Shown here: positions 27,007-37,525 of the stretch, piece by piece
How positions within the stretch are numbered: the stretch's first letter is position 1
How the letters are laid out: the number at the start of each line of letters is the position of its first letter
From: Euglena gracilis
Lineage: Eukaryota > Euglenida > Euglenophyceae > Euglenales
NCBI GenBank assembly: GCA_039621445.1
Contig: CP154955.1
Coordinates: 36,497,123-36,561,122 of the forward strand
Reading direction: 5' to 3'
Length of the DNA stretch: 64,000 nucleotides
Position numbers and translations under genes: made by a program
The notes under the pieces: model-generated
Databases searched by the model: none
What the model was told of the DNA's origin: nothing
The model's input: only the letters and a program-made list of their open reading frames with translations

Positions 27007-27960
27007 CCCCCTGTGGCCGAAGCTGGGCCATCATTTCCAAGGGGAAACTTCCCAGTGTACCCTCCCCGACCCCTGAGGGGGGTGTCACTGGGATCTCCAA
27101 GGGGGGTGCCTTTGGGGTTTCAACCCCTCCCTGCTCAGCTGAACCAGTGAGAGCCAACGCCCCCCCTGGGTGTCATTTCTCACAGTTTCTGGGCCAAAAA
27201 GGGGGGTTTGGGGTGAAATTTGGCCAGTGGTTGCCTGAGTTGAAGAGTCCCACCCCCCTGCCCCTTTTCCCACAGATGAGGTGGGGGGAAGACAAACCTC
27301 ACCTTCTTCAAATGATTGATTGTTCTCAATTGGACTTTCCATTTGCAAATGTAATTCCAACACTTGAATTCACAATGATAATTGTTTGTGATTGCACCAA
27401 TTGACAACGCCAAGAAGTAAAAACAGGAAAACCCTGTGAGAGAAAATGTGATTTTGATGCCCTTGATGGGCAGTTGAATTTAGGATTGAGTGCGCTGGTT
27501 CCTAAGCGCTCTCAAATCCCAAATTCTTGCGCATTGCATCAAAATCAACCAACCCAAGTCAAAATCAAGGTTTCCCCCCTTGATTGATTTGATAAATTTT
27601 GCTGAATTCCATCATTATTGAGCTTTGCAAACCCCTGCAAAAATTCCAGGAACTCAGGAGCCAATCTCTTAAAATTCTGTTCCAAGCGCTTGCAAGCGCT
27701 CTCACCAAATCCAAATTTTTCCCTTAAAACCAAAGGAAAAATGCATAAAAAGCTTAAAAATACGCTAAATAGACCCAAAATCACCCTTTGGGAATACCTA
27801 GCATCACTCAATCTCTCTCCTTGCACAACCAAACCATTGGCGCCCTAGGAGAGGGAATTTTAACGGAATCTTTAGAAAGCCTTAAAATTAGAGCTAAACC
27901 GCCCTTAAAAAGGCCTTCTAAGAGGAACAGCTCCGCCGCCCGGTGGTCGACCTCAAACGG
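27007..27960. other. Unassigned segment between short LTR element and LINE family 2, copy 1
   Basis: No known gene. The minus strand carries an open frame at 27545-27832 (MVVQGERLSDARYSQRVILG ..., with a hydrophobic run LGLFSVFLSFLCIFPLVL). It is 117 residues in the other three copies (35016-35369, 49094-49447, 56643-56996) and shortened here by one missing T near 27589. A perfect 16-bp palindrome agcgcttgcaagcgct lies at about 27687-27702. Confidence 0.4.
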
Positions 27961-28264
27961 TCGTCAATGTGTGTGTGTGTGTGTGTGTGTTTGGTGTGTG
28001 CACAGTTACACAGAAAGTGTGGTGGCGAGCGGTCTCCACCGACCAGTGGCGCAGCCTACTGGATTTGAAGGTCCGCAGGAGGTTATGGTATGCTACAAGT
28101 GTTGCGGGGCTAGGCGGGAGGAAAACAGGCAAGGCCCATCTTCAATATAAGGTGCAGGGGGAGGGCTGGGGTAAGGGGCAGGGCGGCGCTGCGATCCGTC
28201 TGGTATGGTCGTCGGTTGGTGGGGGAGAGGTGGGCAACGGGGCGCGGGCGGGGGCGGTTGGTGG

Positions 28265-28292
28265 TTGTGTGTGTGTGTGTGTGTGTGTGTGT
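28265..28292. repeat. (TG)n microsatellite after the LINE family 2 stop, copy 1
   Basis: Thirteen TG units here; copies 2, 3 and 4 have 12, 14 and 16. Another (TG)n lies at 27967-27990 and one at about 31117-31141. Confidence 0.9.
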
Positions 28293-28312
28293 TGGGGTGG
28301 TTTTTTTTGTCA

Positions 28313-28915
28313 TTAACAGAGTAGGTGCTTGGGTTGTAGGAGGTGGAATACCTCTCGGAGCAGGGCGATGGCCACGTTTTGGTATATTTCTGCCTCCTTT
28401 TTTTCGCGCTCGGCGCCCTGTTGCCAAGACGAGGCGCGTTTGGCGACTCTGCTTAGTGTCTTGGCCGTTTCCGGTCCAAAGCCGCCCCATGTGCCGAGGG
28501 CGAAAGGCGTGACGCCACACCCTGCTTGCTGACATGGGATGTTGTATTTCTGCTTTTTGGCATCCTCCCCCCTCTTCAGGAAGGATCTCCAGCGTTCGTG
28601 GGTTGCGGCGTGTTCTGTTGCCTGCCAACCGTGGCAGACGGTGACGTCCAGCGCCTTCGGCTTCCCCTCAGACCAGCAGTCCAGGAGGAGGTCCGCAGGG
28701 TGGAGATGGCTGTCTCGGGCCGTCGGCAGTGAAACCTCCTTCTGCACCCGCTGCCCGCTGTTGGACAAGGTTTGAAATAGGGCGTCCTGAACAGCGTTGT
28801 GGCGGGTTGCGAAGTTGTTCCTACGGCAGCAGAGGAGGTGGTCGCCTTCCTTATCCAGGGGCTGGCCGCATCCTGTGCACGGCTGGCTAATGTCATTCAT
28901 AACCGGGAGTCCCAA
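28313..28915 (-). pseudogene. LINE family 2 CCHC knuckle and RLE endonuclease, copy 1
   Basis: A 200-residue open C-terminal portion: CTGCGQPLDKEGDHLLCC (CCHC knuckle), RHNAVQDALF, then HPADLLLDCW and KALDVTVCHGW, the two acid-bearing strands of the PD-(D/E)XK-like nuclease, then a Lys-bearing helix (KKQKYNIPCQQAG) and GTWGGFGPETAKTLSRV. It ends HLLC at a TAA TGA. Upstream, in the same frame, an in-frame TAG (GWMAATP-stop-HNSHTT) separates it from the preceding segment. Target nicking is its expected role. Confidence 0.82.
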
Positions 28916-29302
28916 CCACCATTGCAGTCCCAGGGTGTATTCCTCGCTGGAGAAGGTGGTGTGGGAGTTGTGCTAGGGGGTAGCCGCCATCCAACCGTGT
29001 CCAAACCCCGTGGCCTGTTCAAGGAGGCGGTTCTGGTCGTGGGGCCGGGCCTGGTCCACCAGGTCGTCCATTGCCTTCTTGCCCAGCTCATGGTTCCACC
29101 ACTTTTGTTTCCGTGGTTCTTGGTCCACGGAGGCAATTCGATGTGGGCTGTTGAGGAAAGCGGTAACTGTGGCATGATTCGCTCCCAGCCTGCCCCTGAG
29201 GTCGTCCAATGCGGGCGTGACAAGGGATAGTTGCGGGCCGGTTGCGTAGTCGGGCACACCCACACGACGGGCCCCATCGGAGTAGAAGTCTATAGTCTAT
29301 AG

Positions 29303-30325
29303 TCAGGAGATCGCTGCAGGCTGAGTGTAGGACGGTATACGGAGGCCGCAGCCGCCACTGGATAGGGGCAGCGAGGCCGCGCAGCGAGGGTCCGCTGTTG
29401 CGAATTCAGCGCCGTGCCCAGTACGTCCTCGAAGGCGTTCATGATCACCTCCGAGCAGCTCCTTACCTGGTCTGGACTGGCATAGGAGTTGGATGCACGC
29501 AGGAGGTAGTTCACCTTGCAGCCGTCCACGCAACTCCGGAGCAGATGATGTGCTACCTGGGCGTCGGTCAGGGAAGTTATGGTAGATGAGGCCTTTTTCG
29601 ATTTTGGCGGCGGCGCCTTCCCACGTTGTCTCGGTAGTGTCCGAGGATGCAGGGTGGTCAACTGGGATACCAAGGACGGTGATACCTTCCCCTTGTGCCC
29701 AAGGGTCTACTTGCAATCTGTCACAGCTGGGCGTGCTCCTCGCTCCCGGGCCCCACATGACGCATTTTTGCAGGTTGAGGCCCAGACCTACGCGGTGGGA
29801 CTCTTGCAGCAGGAAACGTAGGCAGTGTTCAATCCTGTCCGGGGTCCCGACCAGGAGGCCGTCGTCCAGGTACCAGCTGTTCCATAGCAGCTGGTCGTCC
29901 CTGATAATCTGCTCCAGCAGCGGCTGCAGCGCCAGGGCGAACCCGATGGGGCCCAGAGGGCAGCCTTGGTGTGTCCCCCGTTGTGACAGGATGGAACGGC
30001 CGCCACAGAAAAGGGGAACGGGCCCACTGTATGCAAACCTTAGGAAATTGTACAGGCTGGGAGTGCGTGTCTCAGCCTCTGTGAGGATCGCGCCGCGGTC
30101 CACTCTGTTAAACACGTTGGAGTAGTCCACCTGGAGGGAAACCCAGGGCGAGGTATCCCCCAGCTGAATGACGAGGTGTTGCATGCCCACGGCGACGGCT
30201 TCGGCCGCGTTTCGTACCCCTACCCCGGCCTGTGTGGGGGCGAGCGTTGCCACCTTAGACCGGGCATATGGTGTCTGGAGCAGCGTCTTCCCCACCAGGC
30301 GGCGAATGGTCTCCCCAACCGCCAC
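29303..30325 (-). pseudogene. LINE family 2 reverse transcriptase core, copy 1
   Basis: The ORF begins at a GTG only because no ATG is near. The frame continues upstream through PGPSGLRPSHLQDCLRRPG to a frameshift/TGA near 30590. RT motifs: VSLQVDYSNVFNRVDRGAIL (first Asp), QRGTHQGCPLGPIGFAL, WNSWYLDDGLLVG (active site) and LGLNLQKCVMWGPG. After about residue 250 the sense frame shifts: the thumb (AHHLLRSCVDGCKVNYLLRA) is read in the ORF 29290-29673. Family 1 shows the unbroken arrangement. Confidence 0.85.
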
Positions 30326-30639
30326 CGGTCGTACCCCGTTGTCCTTCTTACGGAGGGGTGTCAGATTCGCGCAGCACCAGGCCGCAGCGTGGTGCGGTGG
30401 TAGCTGGCCGTCTACCCAAACCCGAGTCAGCCGCGCAAGGGCAGTTATCAGCTTTGCTCCCCGGCCCGGCCTACGCAGACAATCTTGGAGGTGGCTGGGC
30501 CGCAGTCCAGACGGTCCTGGTGTAGAACCCCGCGGGAATCGGCGGATGGCCTCCTTTAGTCTATCCTCCCATTCCGGGTGTGGTTCTCAGGGAATGGCCT
30601 AACGTGTCGCGGGAGGCGGTTGGTGTCGACATTTCTTCT

Positions 30640-30942
30640 GCCGGCAGGATGCAACTTCTCCAGGGCAGCCCAGACCTCCGGGTCGTCTGGTTGGTGCGCG
30701 CCCTCGGAGAGCAGTATTTGGACCGCCTTCGCGCACGCCCCTTTTGCAGTGAGGGTGCGTACTCGTCTCGTTATCGCCTCACTGAGGGCAGTCGGCCGTG
30801 TTCTGGAGCGTTTTTCCGCCCTGGTTTCTACTATGGGCAGCCCAAGCCGTCCTTTTTTTTTATTAAAAAAATAGACACTCAGAAAGTCCGGTGGTGGGGC
30901 GAGCCGAGTCCACCGACCAGTGGCACAGCCTACTGGATTTGA
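30640..30942 (-). pseudogene. LINE family 2 N-terminal segment, copy 1
   Basis: The minus strand codes for AEKRSRTRPTALSEAITRRV, then LTAKGACAKAVQILLSEGAH and PEVWAALEKLHPAG. These correspond to the RVQSLVTHGAVSKACRM region ahead of the RT in family 1. A TTC triplet insertion near 30637 is unique to this copy. It is cut off from the RT frame by a stop near 30590. Confidence 0.7.
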
Positions 30943-32526
30943 GTGTTCAGGGGTAGGGCTATATACAGAAGCGGAATCAGCGGCCAGTCCGAGGTACAGG
31001 TGAGGGAGTGTAAAGACGAGCGGCCTTGGTAGCAGGTAAGACGGAGGGGCGAGGGGTAGCTTGGCGGATGTTGTGTGAGGTGCGTTGGGGTTGAGAGGCG
31101 GGGGGCGTGGTGGCTGGTGTGTGTGTGTGGTGTGTGTGTGCTTGTGGTTTTTTTATTATTTTTTTTTTGTTTGGAGGGATGGGGTGGGAGAGCGGTTGGT
31201 CAAATTGCTCACTCCAATTCGTATTGGCTTTGGGTGGTGGGATCCACCGCTCCAGGTAGGTACCGCCATAGTTCCCCATGCCGGCTGGCGGGCCACTTGT
31301 CTTGCCAATGTGAGGCACAGGTTATGGATGATTGGGTACTGTTGTTTGCTTGATGAAGAGTAGTGGATGGTCTTAGGTGAATTATTTACTCTGGGACCAG
31401 GGATCGCAATGGTCTTCTTTACATACTGTCTGTAAAGAAGACCATTGCGATCCCTGGTCCCAGAGTAAATAATTCACCTAAGACCATCCACTACTCTTCA
31501 TCAAGCAAACAACAGTACCCAATCATCCATAACCTGTGCCTCACATTGGCAAGACAAGTGGCCCGCCAGCCGGCATGGGGAACTATGGCGGTACCTACCT
31601 GGAGCGGTGGATCCCACCACCCAAAGCCAATACGAATTGGAGTGAGCAATTTGACCAACCGCTCTCCCACCCCATCCCTCCAAACAAAAAACAATAATAA
31701 AAAAACCACAAGCACACACACACCACACACACACACACCAGCCACCACGCCCCCCGCCTCTCAACCCCAACGCACCTCACACAACATCCGCCAAGCTACC
31801 CCTCGCCCCTCCGTCTTACCTGCTACCAAGGCCGCTCGTCTTTACACTCCCTCACCTGTACCTCGGACTGGCCGCTGATTCCGCTTCTGTATATAGCCCT
31901 ACCCCTGAACACTCAAATCCAGTAGGCTGTGCCACTGGTCGGTGGACTCGGCTCGCCCCACCACCGGACTTTCTGAGTGTCTATTTTTTTAATAAAAAAA
32001 AAGGACGGCTTGGGCTGCCCATAGTAGAAACCAGGGCGGAAAAACGCTCCAGAACACGGCCGACTGCCCTCAGTGAGGCGATAACGAGACGAGTACGCAC
32101 CCTCACTGCAAAAGGGGCGTGCGCGAAGGCGGTCCAAATACTGCTCTCCGAGGGCGCGCACCAACCAGACGACCCGGAGGTCTGGGCTGCCCTGGAGAAG
32201 TTGCATCCTGCCGGCAGAAATGTCGACACCAACCGCCTCCCGCGACACGTTAGGCCATTCCCTGAGAACCACACCCGGAATGGGAGGATAGACTAAAGGA
32301 GGCCATCCGCCGATTCCCGCGGGGTTCTACACCAGGACCGTCTGGACTGCGGCCCAGCCACCTCCAAGATTGTCTGCGTAGGCCGGGCCGGGGAGCAAAG
32401 CTGATAACTGCCCTTGCGCGGCTGACTCGGGTTTGGGTAGACGGCCAGCTACCACCGCACCACGCTGCGGCCTGGTGCTGCGCGAATCTGACACCCCTCC
32501 GTAAGAAGGACAACGGGGTACGACCG

Positions 32527-33549
32527 GTGGCGGTTGGGGAGACCATTCGCCGCCTGGTGGGGAAGACGCTGCTCCAGACACCATATGCCCGGTCTAAGGT
32601 GGCAACGCTCGCCCCCACACAGGCCGGGGTAGGGGTACGAAACGCGGCCGAAGCCGTCGCCGTGGGCATGCAACACCTCGTCATTCAGCTGGGGGATACC
32701 TCGCCCTGGGTTTCCCTCCAGGTGGACTACTCCAACGTGTTTAACAGAGTGGACCGCGGCGCGATCCTCACAGAGGCTGAGACACGCACTCCCAGCCTGT
32801 ACAATTTCCTAAGGTTTGCATACAGTGGGCCCGTTCCCCTTTTCTGTGGCGGCCGTTCCATCCTGTCACAACGGGGGACACACCAAGGCTGCCCTCTGGG
32901 CCCCATCGGGTTCGCCCTGGCGCTGCAGCCGCTGCTGGAGCAGATTATCAGGGACGACCAGCTGCTATGGAACAGCTGGTACCTGGACGACGGCCTCCTG
33001 GTCGGGACCCCGGACAGGATTGAACACTGCCTACGTTTCCTGCTGCAAGAGTCCCACCGCGTAGGTCTGGGCCTCAACCTGCAAAAATGCGTCATGTGGG
33101 GCCCGGGAGCGAGGAGCACGCCCAGCTGTGACAGATTGCAAGTAGACCCTTGGGCACAAGGGGAAGGTATCACCGTCCTTGGTATCCCAGTTGACCACCC
33201 TGCATCCTCGGACACTACCGAGACAACGTGGGAAGGCGCCGCCGCCAAAATCGAAAAAGGCCTCATCTACCATAACTTCCCTGACCGACGCCCAGGTAGC
33301 ACATCATCTGCTCCGGAGTTGCGTGGACGGCTGCAAGGTGAACTACCTCCTGCGTGCATCCAACTCCTATGCCAGTCCAGACCAGGTAAGGAGCTGCTCG
33401 GAGGTGATCATGAACGCCTTCGAGGACGTACTGGGCACGGCGCTGAATTCGCAACAGCGGACCCTCGCTGCGCGGCCTCGCTGCCCCTATCCAGTGGCGG
33501 CTGCGGCCTCCGTATACCGTCCTACACTCAGCCTGCAGCGATCTCCTGA
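32527..33549 (+). pseudogene. LINE family 2 reverse transcriptase core, copy 2
   Basis: Same 340-residue frame as copy 1. The frame is open upstream to about 32266, where a TGA and a frameshift cut it from the N-terminal segment. The thumb resumes one frame over in 33179-33562 (SLTDAQVAHHLLRSCVDGCK). A further stretch, GVPDYATGPQLSLVTPALDD, follows at 33589-33879 and ends at an in-frame TAG (33877-33879). Confidence 0.85.
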
Positions 33550-33936
33550 CTATAGACTATAGACTTCTACTCCGATGGGGCCCGTCGTGTGGGTGTGCCC
33601 GACTACGCAACCGGCCCGCAACTATCCCTTGTCACGCCCGCATTGGACGACCTCAGGGGCAGGCTGGGAGCGAATCATGCCACAGTTACCGCTTTCCTCA
33701 ACAGCCCACATCGAATTGCCTCCGTGGACCAAGAACCACGGAAACAAAAGTGGTGGAACCATGAGCTGGGCAAGAAGGCAATGGACGACCTGGTGGACCA
33801 GGCCCGGCCCCACGACCAGAACCGCCTCCTTGAACAGGCCACGGGGTTTGGACACGGTTGGATGGCGGCTACCCCCTAGCACAACTCCCACACCACCTTC
33901 TCCAGCGAGGAATACACCCTGGGACTGCAATGGTGG

Positions 33937-34539
33937 TTGGGACTCCCGGTTATGAATGACATTAGCCAGCCGTGCACAGGATGCGGCCAGCCCCTGGATA
34001 AGGAAGGCGACCACCTCCTCTGCTGCCGTAGGAACAACTTCGCAACCCGCCACAACGCTGTTCAGGACGCCCTATTTCAAACCTTGTCCAACAGCGGGCA
34101 GCGGGTGCAGAAGGAGGTTTCACTGCCGACGGCCCGAGACAGCCATCTCCACCCTGCGGACCTCCTCCTGGACTGCTGGTCTGAGGGGAAGCCGAAGGCG
34201 CTGGACGTCACCGTCTGCCACGGTTGGCAGGCAACAGAACACGCCGCAACCCACGAACGCTGGAGATCCTTCCTGAAGAGGGGGGAGGATGCCAAAAAGC
34301 AGAAATACAACATCCCATGTCAGCAAGCAGGGTGTGGCGTCACGCCTTTCGCCCTCGGCACATGGGGCGGCTTTGGACCGGAAACGGCCAAGACACTAAG
34401 CAGAGTCGCCAAACGCGCCTCGTCTTGGCAACAGGGCGCCGAGCGCGAAAAAAAGGAGGCAGAAATATACCAAAACGTGGCCATCGCCCTGCTCCGAGAG
34501 GTATTCCACCTCCTACAACCCAAGCACCTACTCTGTTAA
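33937..34539 (+). pseudogene. LINE family 2 CCHC knuckle and RLE endonuclease, copy 2
   Basis: In the same frame as 33589-33879 beyond the TAG. Residues are as in copy 1. The end HLLQPKHLLC is followed by taatgac, A8 and the (CA)12 tract. Confidence 0.82.
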
Positions 34540-34890
34540 TGACAAAAAAAACCACCCCAACACACACACACACACACACACACAACCACCAACCGCCCCC
34601 GCCCGCGCCCCGTTGCCCACCTCTCCCCCACCAACCGACGACCATACCAGACGGATCGCAGCGCCGCCCTGCCCCTCACCCCAGCCCTCCCCCTGCACCT
34701 TATATTGAAGATGGGCCTTGCCTGTTTTCCTCCCGCCTAGCCCCGCAACACTTGTAGCATACCATAACCTCCTGCGGACCTTCAAATCCAGTAGGCTGCG
34801 CCACTGGTCGGTGGAGACCGCTCGCCACCACACTTTCTGTGTAACTGTGCACACACCAAACACACACACACACACACACATTGACGACCG

Positions 34891-35841
34891 TTTGAGGTCG
34901 ACCACCGGGCGGCGGAGCTGTTCCTCTTAGAAGGCCTTTTTAAGGGCGGTTTAGCTCTAATTTTAAGGCTTTCTAAAGATTCCGTTAAAATTCCCTCTCC
35001 TAGGGCGCCAATGGTTTGGTTGTGCAAGGAGAGAGATTGAGTGATGCTAGGTATTCCCAAAGGGTGATTTTGGGTCTATTTAGCGTATTTTTAAGCTTTT
35101 TATGCATTTTTCCTTTGGTTTTAAGGGAAAAATTTGGATTTGGTGAGAGCGCTTGCAAGCGCTTGGAACAGAATTTTAAGAGATTGGCTCCTGAGTTCCT
35201 GGAATTTTTGCAGGGGTTTGCAAAGCTCAATAATGATGGAATTCAGCAAAATTTATCAAAATCAATCAAGGGGGGAAACCTTGATTTTGACTTGGGTTGG
35301 TTGATTTTGATGCAATGCGCAAGAATTTGGGATTTGAGAGCGCTTAGGAACCAGCGCACTCAATCCTAAATTCAACTGCCCATCAAGGGCATCAAAATCA
35401 CATTTTCTCTCACAGGGTTTTCCTGTTTTTACTTCTTGGCGTTGTCAATTGGTGCAATCACAAACAATTATCATTGTGAATTCAAGTGTTGGAATTACAT
35501 TTGCAAATGGAAAGTCCAATTGAGAACAATCAATCATTTGAAGAAGGTGAGGTTTGTCTTCCCCCCACCTCATCTGTGGGAAAAGGGGCAGGGGGGTGGG
35601 ACTCTTCAACTCAGGCAACCACTGGCCAAATTTCACCCCAAACCCCCCTTTTTGGCCCAGAAACTGTGAGAAATGACACCCAGGGGGGCGTTGGCTCTCA
35701 CTGGTTCAGCTGAGCAGGGAGGGGTTGAAACCCCAAAGGCACCCCCCTTGGAGATCCCAGTGACACCCCCCTCAGGGGTCGGGGAGGGTACACTGGGAAG
35801 TTTCCCCTTGGAAATGATGGCCCAGCTTCGGCCACAGGGGG
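34891..35841. other. Unassigned segment, copy 2
   Basis: Mirror of 27007-27960. The 117-residue ORF at 35016-35369 (plus) is complete here. Its function is unknown; a hydrophobic stretch near residues 19-37 is the only visible feature. Confidence 0.4.
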
Positions 35842-37390
35842 TTTGAGTGCCCATTCTTGGCCTGGACCCAGTGTCTCACTTTTGACCTTTCTGGCATTGA
35901 ACTTTTCAAAACTTCCAGCACAGCACAAGCAGAGACAGGACTTCTTTGAGGTTCAATCAGTGACCCACGCAATCAGTGTAAGCATTTTGCTCCCTACAGA
36001 ACAATTGGCAATCTTCAATGGCTGTGCAATCTTGAATTAGGAATTGCAGACTTGGTGAATCCTACACCCCCTTCCTTCAGAACATTCCTTGGAATGTCAA
36101 TTGGCATTCGCAGGTCAAATTTGCCAAGTCGAAATTCCAACCTCGCCCTGATCTGCCCGCCCCCCCCCCATGTGCCCGAATTGTCACCCCCCCTGGGCAG
36201 TCATCTCTGTGCTCTGGGGGGCGCAACAAAAATGTACCCTGGAGGGGATTCGGGCAATCATGAAAAGGGGATCCTGATTTTTGTGCCCAGAATCGGGCAG
36301 CCAAAAAAAAAGGATTTGTGGGCAAAAAATCTGGGCAAGGCGGAAAATCTTCAGCTCCAAATGTCTTTATCCACTGGTCAGTTATGTGCCCTGCCGTACA
36401 TCTGTGCCCATGCGGGCAAAACAGAGTCCCCCCCCCCTTGTGCCCTGACCCTTCCCCAACTGGGCAATGACATCCATCTCTTTGATGCCTGCCCTGTTTA
36501 AGGGGAAATCTGGGCAAATCAAAAGGGGAAAACCCAAAAGCAAAGTGCCCAGCAGGGCAAACCTCTACAAATGGTGGCTGGGCAATCACAAACCGAACCA
36601 GGAAAATGCTTACACTTAAATTGCAATGAAATCACAGCAAACACACAAGGTTCAGCGCACAGGGAATGGCTTCAGCGGCTCCTCCTTCTTCCTCTTCTTA
36701 GATTGTAATCTCCTGATTCGTCTTTCCTTGGATGTCTCTTTTTGTTTCATCTTGTCTTCAGATTGATTGTCATCTTCTTCAGCAGCTTGCACAGCAACTT
36801 CCACTCTTGGAATGAGTGCAATCTGCTCCACTTCAGCCGCCTGAACACCAACAGATTGTACAGATGTAATTGCAATGACAGGGCTCTTCTGCTGCTGCAG
36901 AACTTCCAAAGCCCTGAAAACATACTCTTGGGACACAGGATGTACACGGTGATCAGCTTCACCTTCAATCACAGTCCTTGGACAGCAGTGGACCCCAATC
37001 TGTCCACATCTGCAGCTGCTGGATTGCATCTTCTGTACCCATTCTGTCATTGATGTGGTCCATCTTCCCAGTCCATCCTGCAGCATCTTTCTGGACACTT
37101 CCTCAATGACATCTGGGCTGACCAAGCCCGGGAGCTGACTGATTGTACAGGGTGTACACTGATTGTTTGAGTGCCCATTCTTGGCCTGGACCCAGTGTCT
37201 CACTTTTGACCTTTCTGGCATTGAACTTTTCAAAACTTCCAGCACACCACAAGCAGAGACAGGACTTCTTTGAGGTTCAATCAGTGACCCACGCAATCAG
37301 TGTAAGCATTTTGCTCCCTACAGAACAATTGGCATTCTTCAATGGCTGTGCAATCTTGAATTAGGAATTGCAGACTTGGTGAATCCTACA
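35842..37390 (-). mobile_element. Short LTR retroelement, copy 2
   Basis: LTRs at 35842-36066 and 37166-37390; total length 1549, equal to copy 1. The TGCCC/GGGCA cluster is at about 36143-36585, with a private change (gtgctctggggggcgc) near 36210. Confidence 0.82.
36652..37221 (-). CDS. ORF of the short LTR element, copy 2
   Basis: The same 189-residue protein as at 25627-26196, starting at the ATG inside the LTR. No differences from copy 1 were seen in the translation. Confidence 0.55.
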   Translation of the reverse strand: MPERSKVRHWVQAKNGHSNNQCTPCTISQLPGLVSPDVIEEVSRKMLQDGLGRWTTSMTEWVQKMQSSSCRCGQIGVHCCPRTVIEGEADHRVHPVSQEYVFRALEVLQQQKSPVIAITSVQSVGVQAAEVEQIALIPRVEVAVQAAEEDDNQSEDKMKQKETSKERRIRRLQSKKRKKEEPLKPFPVR

Positions 37391-37418
37391 GGGGGGCCAG
37401 ATCGGGGAGAAAAAATTT

Positions 37419-37525
37419 CCGACACAAGTCGGCTCGAGGAGCCAAAAAAACGATCCTACGCCGGAAACTGGCCCGGGGCGGGGGTTTCCGCTTCACCCCA
37501 GTGCTGCCGTGGGTCATGGCAGCAC
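37419..37525 (+). promoter_or_regulatory. Four-hairpin leader array, copy 2
   Basis: H1 is CCGAC-acaa-GTCGG (37419-37432). H2 is GGCTC-gag-GAGCC (37431-37443), overlapping H1 by two bases and followed by A7. H3 is CGGAAAC ... GTTTCCG (37462-37468 with 37484-37490, G/C-rich 15-nt loop). H4 is GTGCTGCC-gtgggtcat-GGCAGCAC (37501-37525). All are perfect stems, just upstream of and overlapping the first Gag frame. In retroelements such leaders can act in RNA packaging, dimerisation or translation; which applies here is unknown. Confidence 0.6.

Larger units (their letters stand above)
18441..31423 (+). repeat. Direct duplication, first copy (second at 39933-53041)
   Basis: From cttggtgtgtctagaacc onward the sequence recurs at 39933. 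The coordinate offset grows from 21492 to 21617 through indels, chiefly the 120-bp insertion at 43632-43752. The repeat includes gypsy RT through LINE family 2 and ends at the palindrome centre. Confidence 0.95.
27961..31423 (-). mobile_element. LINE family 2 (RLE type), copy 1, decayed
   Basis: A second RT-RLE family, related to but distinct from family 1, on the minus strand with its 5' side at the palindrome centre. The same set of frameshifts and one in-frame TAG occurs in all four copies. A motif of about 50 bp (aaatccagtaggctg(t/c)gcc ...) lies on both sides of the ORFs, at about 28045-28068 and 30905-30945, in the same orientation. Confidence 0.82.
31431..34890 (+). mobile_element. LINE family 2, copy 2
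   Basis: Mirror of copy 1. Order on the plus strand: leader with (AC)n near 31712-31740, the aaatccagtaggctg motif at 31915, N-terminal fragment at about 32040-32265, RT, RLE, stop TAA at 34537-34539, (CA)12, then the aaatccagtaggctg motif again at 34786 and (AC)n at 34861-34880. Confidence 0.82.

Noticed and set aside
29303-30325. Bacterial retron or group II intron RT
   Set aside because: The YLDD core is followed by a CCHC knuckle and RLE nuclease, and the preceding GPSGLRP region is typical of eukaryotic RLE-type LINEs.
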